A DNA stretch of 64,000 nt from positions 1-64,000 of the forward strand of contig DASYUL010000014.1 in assembly GCA_036001245.1 (NCBI GenBank), read 5' to 3'. Below are positions 41,952 to 50,900 of the stretch, piece by piece. The notes beneath the pieces were generated by a model. That model was not told where the DNA came from, made no database searches, and saw only the letters and a list, made by a program, of their open reading frames with translations. The position numbers and the translations under genes were made by a program. Numbering within the stretch: position 1 is the first letter of the stretch; each line of letters opens with the position of its first letter. The DNA is from Gp7-AA6 sp036001245 (GTDB lineage Bacteria > Acidobacteriota > Thermoanaerobaculia > UBA5066 > Gp7-AA6).

Positions 41952-43025
41952 CTACGCCTTGAGGTTCTTGTGGATCGCCTCCGCGATCGTGAGAAAGGCC
42001 TCGGTGACCGGAGACTTGGGCTCCGCTGCGACGATCGGCACCCCGGAGTCCCCTCCGATCGCGACTTTCGGGTCGATCGGGATCGCGCCCAGGAAGGGAA
42101 CGTTCAGCGTCTTTGCCGTCCTTTCGCCTCCGCCGTGCTTGAAGATCTCGTCGCGATGGCCGCACTTCGGGCAAACGTAGAAGGACATGTTCTCGACGAT
42201 TCCGAGCACGGGCACGTTGACCTTCTGGAACATCGCCAGCCCCTTGCGGGCGTCGATCAGCGCCACGTCCTGCGGCGTTGTCACGATGACCGCGCCGGAG
42301 AGCTGGATCTTCTGAGTCAGCGTGAGCTGCGCGTCCCCGGTGCCGGGCGGCATGTCCACGACGAGGAAGTCGAGCTTGCCCCACGCGACGTCGCCTAAAA
42401 ACTGCTCGACCGCTTTCATGACCATGGGCCCGCGCCAGATCACCGGTTGGTCCACGTCCATCAGGAACCCGAGAGACATCACCCGGACGCCGAACCTCTC
42501 GACCGGGACGATCTGGTTGCCCTCGTTGATGAAAGGCTTCTCGTCGATTCCCATCATCATCTGCTGCGACGGACCGTAGATGTCCGAGTCCATGAGCCCC
42601 ACTCGCGACCCGAGCCGCGAGAGCGCCAGAGCGAGATTCGCGGCGACGGTGGACTTGCCGACGCCGCCCTTCCCGGACGCGACGGCGATCTTGAAACGCA
42701 CCTCCGGCAGGAGGGCCGCGTCGGGGGGCGGAACGCCGACAGCGCCCCGCGGAGGAGCCGGCGCGGGCTCGCGCACGTCCAGGCGGATGGTCACCGCGTT
42801 CACGCCGGGAAGCGACCTCAGACGCTCGGTCGCGTCCCGCTGGATTTCCTCGGCGGCGCGCGGAGAGGAAGTCTGGACCTCGAGGCGGAAGGAGACGTTT
42901 CCTCCGCCGATCGCGAGGTCCTTCACGAAGCCGAAAGAGACGATGTCGCGCGAGAGGCCGGGGAAGCGGACGCTCTTCAGGACATCGAGAACTTTCTCTT
43001 CCGTCAGATCCGTCGTTGCCGACAT
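41952..43025 (-). CDS. mrp: Mrp/NBP35-type Fe-S cluster carrier ATPase
   Basis: This 357-residue protein has an N-terminal MIP18/DUF59 domain (EEKVLDVLKSVRFPGLSRDIVSFGFVKDL) and a P-loop ATPase with VASGKGGVGKSTVAANLALAL (deviant Walker A), DSDIYGPSQ, DMPPGTGDAQLTL and the Fe-S motif ENMSFYVCPKCG. It carries and delivers Fe-S clusters. ATG 43025 matches the domain start; the frame continues upstream only through a repeat region. Common fusion of DUF59 and Mrp. Confidence 0.95.
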   Translation of the reverse strand: MSATTDLTEEKVLDVLKSVRFPGLSRDIVSFGFVKDLAIGGGNVSFRLEVQTSSPRAAEEIQRDATERLRSLPGVNAVTIRLDVREPAPAPPRGAVGVPPPDAALLPEVRFKIAVASGKGGVGKSTVAANLALALSRLGSRVGLMDSDIYGPSQQMMMGIDEKPFINEGNQIVPVERFGVRVMSLGFLMDVDQPVIWRGPMVMKAVEQFLGDVAWGKLDFLVVDMPPGTGDAQLTLTQKIQLSGAVIVTTPQDVALIDARKGLAMFQKVNVPVLGIVENMSFYVCPKCGHRDEIFKHGGGERTAKTLNVPFLGAIPIDPKVAIGGDSGVPIVAAEPKSPVTEAFLTIAEAIHKNLKA

Positions 43026-43030
43026 GGCTC

Positions 43031-43065
43031 TCCGTTCGTGCCCCGTGTTCCGTGTCCCGTCTTGA
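43031..43065 (+). repeat. 7-bp tandem repeat patch upstream of mrp
   Basis: Heptamers TCCGTTC, GTGCCCC, GTGTTCC, GTGTCCC, GTCTTGA lie directly before the mrp start codon, where its ribosome binding site should be. Confidence 0.6.
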
Positions 43066-43070
43066 ACAAG

Positions 43071-43107
43071 TCGCGGGGACAGGCCCTGCGGGCCGACATC
43101 CGCATCG
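43071..43107 (-). repeat. Single REP-like GC-rich hairpin copy
   Basis: GACAGGCCCTGCGGGCC with flanking CGGGG and the CATCCGCATCG end matches the copies at 8745-8823 in the same orientation. It lies between mrp and plsC, within 10 bases of the plsC stop codon. Confidence 0.75.
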
Positions 43108-43113
43108 TTTGTA

Positions 43114-43839
43114 TCACGCCACCGCGCGTCGCGCTTCGTCCCGGAGCGACTGCACCTCGTCGCGCGCGACACCAGTCACGGCTTCGCGGTCGGAGAGCGT
43201 CCGCCCCGACACCTCGATCGGAATCCCGACGGACATTGCGACGACGCCCGGCGTGATCAGCAGCGATCCCCGCTTCAGCACATGAAACGTGCCCGCGAGT
43301 CCCACCGGCAGGATCGGCAGTCCCGATTTCAACGCGAGGTGCGCCGCCCCGCGCTTGAAGGGGAGCAGATCGCCGTTGCGCGTGCGGGTCTCCTCCGGAA
43401 AGACGACCACGGACCGGCCGCCCGACAGGCGCCGCAGCGCGGCGTCGACCGTCTCCGTCCCGCGGGAGCGATCCTCGCGGTCGACCGGGATGAACCCTGC
43501 GGCCGCGATCGACCAGCCGAGGACGGGGACCCGGAAGACGCTCCTCTTGGCGAGGAAGCGGACCTGTATGGGGAGGTGGGCGAGGAGCACCAGGATGTCG
43601 CAGAAGCTCTCGTGGTTGGCGACGATCACGAAACTGCGTCCGCGGTCGAGCCGCTCGGCGTGCAGCACCCGAACCGGGACACCGGCCACGGCGAGCAGCG
43701 TGCGCGCCCAGCCGCGGGCAAATCGAAGGAACCAGTCTCCTCGCGGGGGGAGCAGGGCGGCGAAGATCGCGGGAAGACCGAACGCGACGGTGGCGAGGAC
43801 GATCACCGGCCAGACGATCGCGGAACGGACGGCCCGCAT
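43114..43839 (-). CDS. plsC: 1-acyl-sn-glycerol-3-phosphate acyltransferase (PlsC-like)
   Basis: This 241-residue membrane acyltransferase of phosphatidic acid synthesis has the catalytic HX4D motif NHESFCD, the FPEETRTRNGDLLPFKRGA block (PlsC motif with PEETR for PEGTR) and LPILPVGLAG. A hydrophobic N-terminal anchor (IVWPVIVLATVAFGLPAIFAALL) is seen. ATG 43839 is the natural start; the frame continues upstream 37 codons without homology. It is divergent from mlaE. Confidence 0.9.
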   Translation of the reverse strand: MRAVRSAIVWPVIVLATVAFGLPAIFAALLPPRGDWFLRFARGWARTLLAVAGVPVRVLHAERLDRGRSFVIVANHESFCDILVLLAHLPIQVRFLAKRSVFRVPVLGWSIAAAGFIPVDREDRSRGTETVDAALRRLSGGRSVVVFPEETRTRNGDLLPFKRGAAHLALKSGLPILPVGLAGTFHVLKRGSLLITPGVVAMSVGIPIEVSGRTLSDREAVTGVARDEVQSLRDEARRAVA

Positions 43840-43948
43840 GGAGCCCGGAATCTTACCCGCCGACGCCGGAGCGGCCGTGGGCGCGCAAGTTCCGGCGACA
43901 CCGAGTTTTACAGCGGCGGCACTGTCCGATAAAATCGCGCGAATCTCC

Positions 43949-44779
43949 ATGCCCCCGACGACCCAGCAGACGGCGACGACGATCTTCTACCGGAACCTCC
44001 GGTGGCTGAAGTTTGTCGACCGGTTGGGGAAGCAGGGAGCGGGAATCCTCGAGTACCTGGGCGGTCTCGGGACGCTTCTCTCCCAGACGGTGCGCGCCGC
44101 GTTCACGCGCCCGTTTTACGGCTCCGAGGTCATCGCCCAGATGGACGAACTCGGCGTCAAGTCGCTGTCGATCACCGGAATTACCGCTTTCTCCGTGGGC
44201 ATGGTGCTCGCGCTCCAGACGGCGTACGCCCTCGCCGCCTTCGGCGGAAAGATGTTCATCGGCCAGGTCGTCGCCGTGTCGCTCGTCCGCGAGCTCGGTC
44301 CGGTCCTGACCTCCCTCATGGTCGGCGGGCGGGTCGGCTCGGGAATCACGGCCGAGCTCGGGTCCATGACGGTCACCGAACAGGTCGATGCCCTCCGGTC
44401 CATGGCGATCTCGCCGGTCCGGCGCCTCGTGCTGCCGCGCGTCCTCGCGGTCGTGATCATGCTGCCGATCCTGACCGCGATTGCCGACGTGCTCGGTATC
44501 CTCGGAGGGCTCTTCATCGCGGTCGTCGACCTGCAGCTCACACCGTCGGACTACCTGAACAGCATCTGGAACCACCTCGCGATTCAGGACATCACGAGCG
44601 GCATCGCGAAGACGGTCTTCTTCGGCCTGGAGGTGGCGCTCATCGGCTGCTACAACGGGCTCCAGGTCTCGGGCGGCGCCTCTTCGGTCGGTCAGGCGAC
44701 CACCCGCACGGTCGTCCTCGCTTCAATCTCGATCCTCGTCTCCGACTTCTTCCTGACGAAGCTGTTCCTTTCCATATGA
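43949..44779 (+). CDS. mlaE: MlaE family lipid transport permease
   Basis: This 276-residue inner-membrane permease of the Mla (mammalian cell entry) ABC system moves phospholipids between the membranes. The MlaE signature is VREIGPVLT-like VRELGPVLTSLMVGGRVGSGITAELGSMTVTEQVDALRSM, with five membrane helices. The N-terminal helix LGTLLSQTVRAAFTRPFYGSEVIAQM is typical. Its stop overlaps the mlaF start (ATGA), and mlaD follows. Confidence 0.95.
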   Translation: MPPTTQQTATTIFYRNLRWLKFVDRLGKQGAGILEYLGGLGTLLSQTVRAAFTRPFYGSEVIAQMDELGVKSLSITGITAFSVGMVLALQTAYALAAFGGKMFIGQVVAVSLVRELGPVLTSLMVGGRVGSGITAELGSMTVTEQVDALRSMAISPVRRLVLPRVLAVVIMLPILTAIADVLGILGGLFIAVVDLQLTPSDYLNSIWNHLAIQDITSGIAKTVFFGLEVALIGCYNGLQVSGGASSVGQATTRTVVLASISILVSDFFLTKLFLSI

Positions 44780-45612
44780 AGGCCGAGCTCAAGCTCTCCA
44801 AGGAAACCGGACCCGCGCCGCTCGCGCAGGGCGACACCATCGTCGAGTTCGATAACGTCTTCAAGGCGTACGCGCGACGCGAGGTACTCTCGGGCACGTC
44901 TCTCAAGATCCGGAAGGGCGAGGTGCTCTGCGTTCTCGGGCCATCCGGAACTGGAAAGAGCGTCACCCTCCGCCACATCAACGGGCTCGAGCAGCCGGAC
45001 AAGGGGGACATCCGGGTCTTCGGTGAGTCCGTCGTCGGGCTGACCGAGGAACAGCTCTCGCCGGTGCGGCGTCGCGTCGCGATGCTCTTTCAGGGCGGGG
45101 CGCTCTTCGACTCCATGAACGTCGAGCAGAACGTCGGTTTCCCGTTGAGCGAGCACACGGACAAGTCGCCGAAGGAGATCGCCGACCTCGTGGCCGAGAA
45201 GCTCCTGATGGTCGGATTGCCCGGGACGCAGCGCAAGATGCCCTCGGAGCTGTCCGGAGGGATGCGCAAGCGCGTGGCGCTCGCCCGCTCGATCGCCCTC
45301 GAGCCCGAGATCATCATGTACGACGAGCCCACGACGGGACTCGATCCGCTGACCTCGGAGAAGATCGCGCAGCTCATCGCCGACCTGAACGCCCGCCTGC
45401 AGATCACGTCCATCGCCGTCACGCACGACGTCGTCGCCGCTCGCACGATCGCCGACCGAATCGCTTTTCTCCACCAGGGGCGCTTCCAGTTCGTCGGGAC
45501 CTTCGACGAGGCGGCGCGCGGCGGCCATCCGGTTCTCCAGGAGTACTTTCGTTCGATGGGCTTTCCGTGCGGGACCGGCCTCTACGCCGCGCCTGCCGGT
45601 GGAGGGACCTGA
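44776..45612 (+). CDS. mlaF: MlaF family lipid transport ATPase
   Basis: This 278-residue ABC ATPase has Walker A GPSGTGKSV, signature LSGGMRKRVALARSIALEP and Walker B IIMYDEPTTGLDP, and the switch histidine in VTHD. It powers the MlaE permease. It is translationally coupled on both sides: ATGA with mlaE and TGATG with mlaD. Confidence 0.96.
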   Translation: MKAELKLSKETGPAPLAQGDTIVEFDNVFKAYARREVLSGTSLKIRKGEVLCVLGPSGTGKSVTLRHINGLEQPDKGDIRVFGESVVGLTEEQLSPVRRRVAMLFQGGALFDSMNVEQNVGFPLSEHTDKSPKEIADLVAEKLLMVGLPGTQRKMPSELSGGMRKRVALARSIALEPEIIMYDEPTTGLDPLTSEKIAQLIADLNARLQITSIAVTHDVVAARTIADRIAFLHQGRFQFVGTFDEAARGGHPVLQEYFRSMGFPCGTGLYAAPAGGGT

Positions 45613-46817
45613 TGGCGATCGAGTCACCCGTCGGCCGGCGGTTCCGCGTCGGCCTCGTCGTCCTCATCGCGCTCGTTTTCCTGATGTTCGGCGTCCTCAT
45701 GGTCGGGAGGCGCGCGCACCTCTTCACCTCGAAGCTCCCCTATCAGACGCGGTTCGAGTCCGCGGCCGGGCTCGTCCCGGGCAATCCCGTCCGCCTGAAC
45801 GGCGTGACCGTCGGCAACGTCCTGGAGGTGAATCTGTCCCCCGATCCCGCCGACCAGAGCGTCCGCGTAATCTATGAAGTCGATCGAAAGGTCGCGCCGC
45901 GGCTTCGGACGGGCACGCGGGCTTCGATCAAGACGATCGGTCTGCTCGGCGACAAATACGTCGAGCTCTCCGGCGGCGCGCCTGGGGAACCTGTCGTCCC
46001 CCCCGAGGGGGAGATCACGGCGGCGAAGGGCGCGGGTCTGGATGAACTTCTCGCGGGCAGCGGCGATCTTCTGACCGACCTCGGCGGGATCGCGCGTTCT
46101 CTGAAGTCCATCCTCGGGGGAATGGAAAAGGGAGGAGTCGGACAGAGCCTGACCTCGACCCTCGCGAGCCTCTCCGACGTTCTCGGGAAGGTCAACCGAG
46201 GCGAGAGCCTGGCCGGCAAGCTCCTCGCGGACCGTCGCTACGGCGAGCAGACCGGCCAGTCGCTGACACAGGCGGTCAACTCGCTGCGCAACGTATTCGC
46301 AAGAATCGAGAGAGACATGGCGAGCGGAACGGGGATCCTCCCGGCTCTGCTCTCCGATCCGGAGGGCAAAAAGAAGGTCTACGATCTCGTCGACCGCCTC
46401 TCCGACACGGCGGCTTCCCTCGCGGCCGCCACAAAGAGCCTCAACTCGGGACAGGGCGCCCTGGCGACGTTGCTCCACAACGAAAAGTTCTCGAACGAGT
46501 TCACCGGCAATCTCCGCAACCTCTCCCGACGCCTCGATTCGATCGCCCGCAAGCTCGACGAAGGACAGGGAACGGTCGGGAAGCTGATCAACGACCCGGC
46601 GATCTTCGACGCGGCCAATCACCTCGTCGTCGGCGTCGACGAATCGGCGCTGCTGCGCTGGCTGATCCGCAACCGGCAGCGTTCCGGGATCCGTAAGAAG
46701 TACCGGGACGCCCGGACACAGCCGGCGCCGAGTGAGCCGCCCGACGGAAACGACCTCGCGGAAGAACCTCCCGCTCCGCCGCCCGCGCCATCGCCGACAC
46801 CGACCCCCAATCCTTGA
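45612..46817 (+). CDS. mlaD: MlaD/MCE domain substrate-binding protein
   Basis: This 401-residue protein has an N-terminal membrane anchor (RVGLVVLIALVFLMFGVLMVG) and an MCE domain (YQTRFESAAGLVPGNPVRLNGVTVGNV, RASIKTIGLLGDKYVELSGG). It continues with helical repeats containing small LLxDP-type units (GILPALLSDPEGKKKVYDLVDRLS, GTVGKLINDPAIFDAANHL). It forms hexameric rings that carry lipids across the periplasm. The long C-terminus is more like mycobacterial or chloroplast-type MCE proteins than E. coli MlaD. A TTGA overlap couples it to the epimerase gene. Confidence 0.92.
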   Translation: MAIESPVGRRFRVGLVVLIALVFLMFGVLMVGRRAHLFTSKLPYQTRFESAAGLVPGNPVRLNGVTVGNVLEVNLSPDPADQSVRVIYEVDRKVAPRLRTGTRASIKTIGLLGDKYVELSGGAPGEPVVPPEGEITAAKGAGLDELLAGSGDLLTDLGGIARSLKSILGGMEKGGVGQSLTSTLASLSDVLGKVNRGESLAGKLLADRRYGEQTGQSLTQAVNSLRNVFARIERDMASGTGILPALLSDPEGKKKVYDLVDRLSDTAASLAAATKSLNSGQGALATLLHNEKFSNEFTGNLRNLSRRLDSIARKLDEGQGTVGKLINDPAIFDAANHLVVGVDESALLRWLIRNRQRSGIRKKYRDARTQPAPSEPPDGNDLAEEPPAPPPAPSPTPTPNP

Positions 46818-47827
46818 AGCTTCTCGTCACGGGGGGAGCGGGTTTCATCGGCTCTCACCTGACCTCCCGCCGTCTCGCGCGCGGAGACCGGGTCGTCGTC
46901 CTCGACGACTTCAACGACTTCTACGACCCCGCGTTCAAGCGGGCCAACGTGGCGCCCTTCCAGGCTAATCCGCGCTTTCGCCTCGTCGAAGGCGACATCC
47001 GCGACCGCGATCTCGTCGCGAAGATCTTCGCGGAGGAACGGTTCGATGCCGTCCTCCACTTCGCGGCGCGCGCCGGCGTGCGGCCGTCGCTCGCGCAGCC
47101 CGTCCTCTACGAGGAGGTCAACTGCGTCGGAACGCTCCACCTCCTGGATGCAGCGGCCGCGCACGGGCGGCCGCTCTTCGTTTTCGCGTCCTCGTCGTCG
47201 GTCTATGGAATCAACTCGAAGCTGCCGTTCGCCGAGGACGACCCGATCGAGCGGCCGATCTCCCCGTACGCGACGACGAAGCGAGCCGGAGAGCTGCACG
47301 TCTTCACGGCGCACCACCTTCACGGCCTGCCGGCCTGGTCCCTCCGTTTCTTCACCGTCTACGGGCCGCGCCAGCGTCCGGAGATGGCGATCGCGCGGTT
47401 CATCCGCTCGATCGAGGCGGGAGATCCGATCCCGTTCTACGGAGACGGCGACACCCGCCGCGACTACACGTACATCGACGACATCGCCGACGGCGTGGAG
47501 GCGGCGCTCGAGCGAGGGACGCCGACGACCGGATTCGAGATCGTGAACCTGGGAGGGGCGCACCCCGTCACGCTCTCGGAGCTCGTCGCCGCGATCGAGC
47601 AGGCCACCGGCCGGAAAGCGCGCCTCGACCGGCAACCACTGCAGCCGGGCGACGTACCGGTCACGTATGCTTCCGTCGAGAAAGCCGAGCAGCTGCTCGG
47701 TTTCCGGGCGCGCGTCCCTCTCGCCGAGGGACTGCGCCGCACCGTGGAGTGGTTTCGCGCCGGCCGTGGACGCGCCGCAGGGCGGCCCAAGGCTCCCTCC
47801 ACGAATCGGGAAAGGACGGACGGGTAA
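46814..47827 (+). CDS. NAD-dependent UDP-glucuronate 4-epimerase-like protein
   Basis: This 337-residue extended short-chain dehydrogenase has TGGAGFIGSHL (NAD-binding GxxGxxG), DDFNDFYDP (typical of UDP-glucuronate epimerases), SSSSVYG, the catalytic YATTK (YxxxK) and RFFTVYGPRQRPEMA. The likely reaction interconverts UDP-glucuronate and UDP-galacturonate. It starts at TTG 46814 within the mlaD stop (TTGA). The next genes are Ugd, which makes its substrate, and Uxs, so a UDP-sugar set for envelope polysaccharides is plausible. Confidence 0.88.
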   Translation: MKLLVTGGAGFIGSHLTSRRLARGDRVVVLDDFNDFYDPAFKRANVAPFQANPRFRLVEGDIRDRDLVAKIFAEERFDAVLHFAARAGVRPSLAQPVLYEEVNCVGTLHLLDAAAAHGRPLFVFASSSSVYGINSKLPFAEDDPIERPISPYATTKRAGELHVFTAHHLHGLPAWSLRFFTVYGPRQRPEMAIARFIRSIEAGDPIPFYGDGDTRRDYTYIDDIADGVEAALERGTPTTGFEIVNLGGAHPVTLSELVAAIEQATGRKARLDRQPLQPGDVPVTYASVEKAEQLLGFRARVPLAEGLRRTVEWFRAGRGRAAGRPKAPSTNRERTDG

Positions 47828-49126
47828 ATGAACATCTGTGTCGTGGGGACGGGCTACGTCGGGCTCGTCACCGGAGCCTGTCTCGCGGACTTCGGTATGA
47901 ACGTCATCTGCGTCGACAAGGACGAATCGAAGATCGCGGCGCTGAAGAAGGGCCGCATCCCCATTTACGAGCCGGGCCTCGAAGAAATCGTCGCGAAGAA
48001 CGAGCGCGCCGGGCGGCTACACTTCACGACGGATCTCAAGTCCGGCATCGAAGCCGCGCTCGCGATCTTCATCGCGGTGGGAACTCCGCCGAACCCCGAC
48101 GGCTCGCCGGACCTGACGTTCGTCCGGCAGGTGGCCGAGGCGATCGCGCAGTTCATGAACGGCTACAAGGTCGTCGTGACGAAGTCCACCGTTCCGACGG
48201 GCACGGGCCGGATGATCGAGCAGATCCTGAGGGCGAACGGTGGTCACCGGCAGTTCTCCGTCGTCTCGAATCCCGAGTTCCTCCGGGAGGGCTCGGCGAT
48301 CTCCGATTTTCTGCGCCCCGATCGAATCGTCATCGGCGCATCCGATGCCCGTGCGATCGAGGTCATGAAGGAGATCTACAGTCCGCTCTTCCTGGCGGAG
48401 ACGCCGTTCATCATCACCGACGTCGCGTCGGCGGAGCTCATCAAGTACGCCTCGAACGGCTTCCTCGCGGTCAAGATCTCCTTCATCAACGAGATCGCCC
48501 GTCTGTGCGAGGTCATGGGCGCCGACGTCCACGACGTCTCCCGCGGGATGGGCCTCGATCGGCGGATCGGCTCGCGGTTCCTTCTCGCCGGACCCGGATT
48601 CGGCGGATCGTGTTTCCCGAAGGACACGTCTGCGGCGATCGATCTCGCCCGCCAGCACGGGCAGCGCTTTCGGATCATCGAGGCGGCGGTCTGCGTCAAC
48701 TCCGAGACCAAGAAGCGGATGATCGAGAGGATCGCCGCCGCCTCCGGGCCGCTCGCCGGCCGGACCGCGGCGGTGCTCGGGCTCTCCTTCAAGCCGGAGA
48801 CCGACGACATCCGCGAGTCGCCGGCGCTCTCGGTGATCTCCGACCTGCTCGAGGCTGGGGCTTCCGTGCGCGCATTCGATCCCGCCGCGATGGAGAACGC
48901 CCGCTCGGTCTTTCCGCAGCTCTACTACGCGACGGACGTGTATGACTGCGCGCGGGGAGCCGACGTGCTCGTCCTCGCCACCGAGTGGAACGAGTTCCGA
49001 GCACTCGACTTCGGAAAGCTCGCGCGGCTCATGAACGCGAAGATCGTCGTCGACCTGCGAAACGTTTACGAGCCGAGAGAGCTGAAAGCCGCCGGATGGT
49101 CGTACACCGGGGTCGGACGATCGTAG
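47828..49126 (+). CDS. ugd: UDP-glucose 6-dehydrogenase
   Basis: This 432-residue enzyme oxidises UDP-glucose to UDP-glucuronate with NAD+. Motifs are VVGTGYVGLVTGACLADFG, IAVGTPPN, TKSTVPTGTG, SNPEFLREGSAI, ELIKYASNGFLAVKISFINE and the catalytic GFGGSCFPKD with its Cys. Normal length and order. It starts directly after the epimerase gene and is followed by uxs. Confidence 0.96.
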   Translation: MNICVVGTGYVGLVTGACLADFGMNVICVDKDESKIAALKKGRIPIYEPGLEEIVAKNERAGRLHFTTDLKSGIEAALAIFIAVGTPPNPDGSPDLTFVRQVAEAIAQFMNGYKVVVTKSTVPTGTGRMIEQILRANGGHRQFSVVSNPEFLREGSAISDFLRPDRIVIGASDARAIEVMKEIYSPLFLAETPFIITDVASAELIKYASNGFLAVKISFINEIARLCEVMGADVHDVSRGMGLDRRIGSRFLLAGPGFGGSCFPKDTSAAIDLARQHGQRFRIIEAAVCVNSETKKRMIERIAAASGPLAGRTAAVLGLSFKPETDDIRESPALSVISDLLEAGASVRAFDPAAMENARSVFPQLYYATDVYDCARGADVLVLATEWNEFRALDFGKLARLMNAKIVVDLRNVYEPRELKAAGWSYTGVGRS

Positions 49127-49145
49127 CGGCGCGCGGAGCGGTCCG

Positions 49146-50090
49146 ATGAGAATGCTCGTCACCGGCGGCGCTGGTTTCCTCGGAAGTCACCTCTGCGACC
49201 GCCTTCTGGCCGAAGGGCACCAAGTGATCGCGATGGACAACTTCGTGACGGGCAAACCGCGCAACATCGCCCACCTCGAGTCCGACCGCCGCTTCCACTT
49301 CATCGAGCACAACGTCACCAAATTCATTTCGATCGAGGGGGACATCGACGCCGTTCTCCACTTTGCCTCCCCCGCCTCTCCCATCGACTATCTGGAGCTT
49401 CCGATCCAGACGCTCAAGGTCGGCTCGCTCGGAACGCACAACGCTCTGGGGCTCGCCCTCGCCAAGGGGGCGCGGTTCCTTCTCGCCTCGACGTCGGAGG
49501 TCTACGGCGACCCGCTCGTGCACCCGCAGCCCGAAACCTACTGGGGGAACGTCAACCCGATCGGGCCCCGTGGCGTGTACGACGAGGCGAAGCGTTTCGC
49601 CGAGGCTATGACGATGGCCTACCGGCGCGCCCACGGCGTGCCGACGCGGATCGTGCGGATCTTCAACACGTACGGGGAGAGGATGCGGCTGCGCGACGGG
49701 CGCGTCGTTCCGGCGCTCATCGGCCAGGCCCTGGCCGGGGAGCCGATGACGGTCTTCGGCGACGGTTCGCAGACCCGTTCGTTCTGCTACGTGTCGGATC
49801 TCGTCGACGGGATCTATCGGCTCCTGCTCTCCGACGAGGCGGATCCCGTGAACATCGGCAATCCGGCGGAGCTCTCGGTGCTCGACTTCGCGCACACGAT
49901 CCGGCGGTTGACCGGCACGACGAGCGAGATCGTGTTTCGACCGCTGCCGGTCGACGATCCCAAGGTCCGCCAGCCCGACATCACGAAGGCGCGAGCGAAG
50001 CTCGGCTGGGAGCCGAAGGTGGGACTGGAAGAGGGGCTCGAGAGGACGATCGATTACTTCAAGACGGTGCTGGCGGTGGAAGGGGCATAG
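49146..50090 (+). CDS. uxs: UDP-glucuronate decarboxylase (UDP-xylose synthase)
   Basis: This 314-residue NAD-dependent enzyme has TGGAGFLGSHLCDRL, DNFVTGKPRNI, HFASPASPIDYLELPIQTLKVG, STSEVYGDP, the catalytic YDEAKRFAEA (YxxxK) and RIFNTYGERMR. These are the hallmarks of Uxs, which turns UDP-glucuronate into UDP-xylose. Together with the neighbouring epimerase and Ugd it completes a pathway branch. Its 3' end overlaps the convergent ferredoxin gene by 37 bases. Confidence 0.95.
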   Translation: MRMLVTGGAGFLGSHLCDRLLAEGHQVIAMDNFVTGKPRNIAHLESDRRFHFIEHNVTKFISIEGDIDAVLHFASPASPIDYLELPIQTLKVGSLGTHNALGLALAKGARFLLASTSEVYGDPLVHPQPETYWGNVNPIGPRGVYDEAKRFAEAMTMAYRRAHGVPTRIVRIFNTYGERMRLRDGRVVPALIGQALAGEPMTVFGDGSQTRSFCYVSDLVDGIYRLLLSDEADPVNIGNPAELSVLDFAHTIRRLTGTTSEIVFRPLPVDDPKVRQPDITKARAKLGWEPKVGLEEGLERTIDYFKTVLAVEGA

Positions 50091-50317
50091 CCGTCGTCCC
50101 CGATCGCCTCGACCGGGCACGAATCCATCGCCTCCCGGCACTGCGCCTCCTCATGCGGGCTCGCCGGCTGGAAGAAAACGTAGGAGTAGCCTTTGTCCCC
50201 GTCGCGCTGGAAGTTCGCGGGCGCGGTGACCCGGCAGACGTCGCAGTCGATGCACTGAGAATCAACGTAGTACCGTCCGGAGACGTTTTCGGGGAGCTTG
50301 TCCTTCAAATCGGCCAC
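50054..50317 (-). CDS. 4Fe-4S ferredoxin
   Basis: This 87-residue protein has Cys at CIDCDVCRVTAP and CREAMDSCPVEAI, giving CxxCxxC plus a CP ligand for one [4Fe-4S] cluster. An extra Cys (CREA) may also be used. It probably carries electrons for an unidentified redox enzyme. GTG 50317 gives VADLKDKLPENV as start; the frame remains open upstream without homology. It overlaps the end of uxs. Confidence 0.85.
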   Translation of the reverse strand: MADLKDKLPENVSGRYYVDSQCIDCDVCRVTAPANFQRDGDKGYSYVFFQPASPHEEAQCREAMDSCPVEAIGDDGYAPSTASTVLK

Positions 50318-50477
50318 GGCGGGAAGGTAGCACAGGGATTTCCGAGTCGGGGAGAGCATGCAAGGTCGCCATGGGATGTTGCACGGCGGCCGCGTCGAGC
50401 GGCCGCTCGCTCGTCACAGCTGAGGAATATCTGAACGCGGCGACTCCCTTTTGCTCCGAGGCTAGACTTCGGAGGCC

Positions 50478-50900
50478 GTGAAAATCCGGTCCGGTCTAGT
50501 CGTGCTCGCGGGCCTCGCCGGGCTCGCCGTCAGATGCAGCGATCAGGCGCTCCCCGAGGCCGACGGGCGCGGCGGCGACGTCGCAGCGGGTCGCGTCATC
50601 TTCGAGCGCAAGTGCGCGCGCTGCCACAACACCAACGGCGACGGCAAGACGCCGGTCGCGGGACGATTCCCCTATGCGAACCTGATCGACGGGGTGTGGC
50701 GCTCCGACGGAACCGCGGAGGCGATCGAGAGGCAGATCCGGCGGGGACGGGATCCGATGCCGTCGTTCGAGCACAAGCTCACGGACGAGCAGATCCGCCA
50801 GACCGTCGAGTACGTCCTGGAGCTCACCGGCGAGCGATCTGTCGACGGGGGGCACGTGAGTGCCCCCCGTACCCCCCGGGGCGAGGCGGCGGCGCGTTGA
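50478..50900 (+). CDS. Exported monohaem cytochrome c
   Basis: This 140-residue protein has a lipoprotein-like or cleavable signal (VVLAGLAGLAVRCSD) and a class I cytochrome c domain: GRVIFERKCARCHNTNGDG with the CARCH haem site, axial Met in DPMPSFEHKLTDEQIRQTVEYVLEL. It probably shuttles electrons in the periplasm. GTG start. Its stop overlaps the TTG start of the next gene (TTGA). Confidence 0.88.
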   Translation: MKIRSGLVVLAGLAGLAVRCSDQALPEADGRGGDVAAGRVIFERKCARCHNTNGDGKTPVAGRFPYANLIDGVWRSDGTAEAIERQIRRGRDPMPSFEHKLTDEQIRQTVEYVLELTGERSVDGGHVSAPRTPRGEAAAR

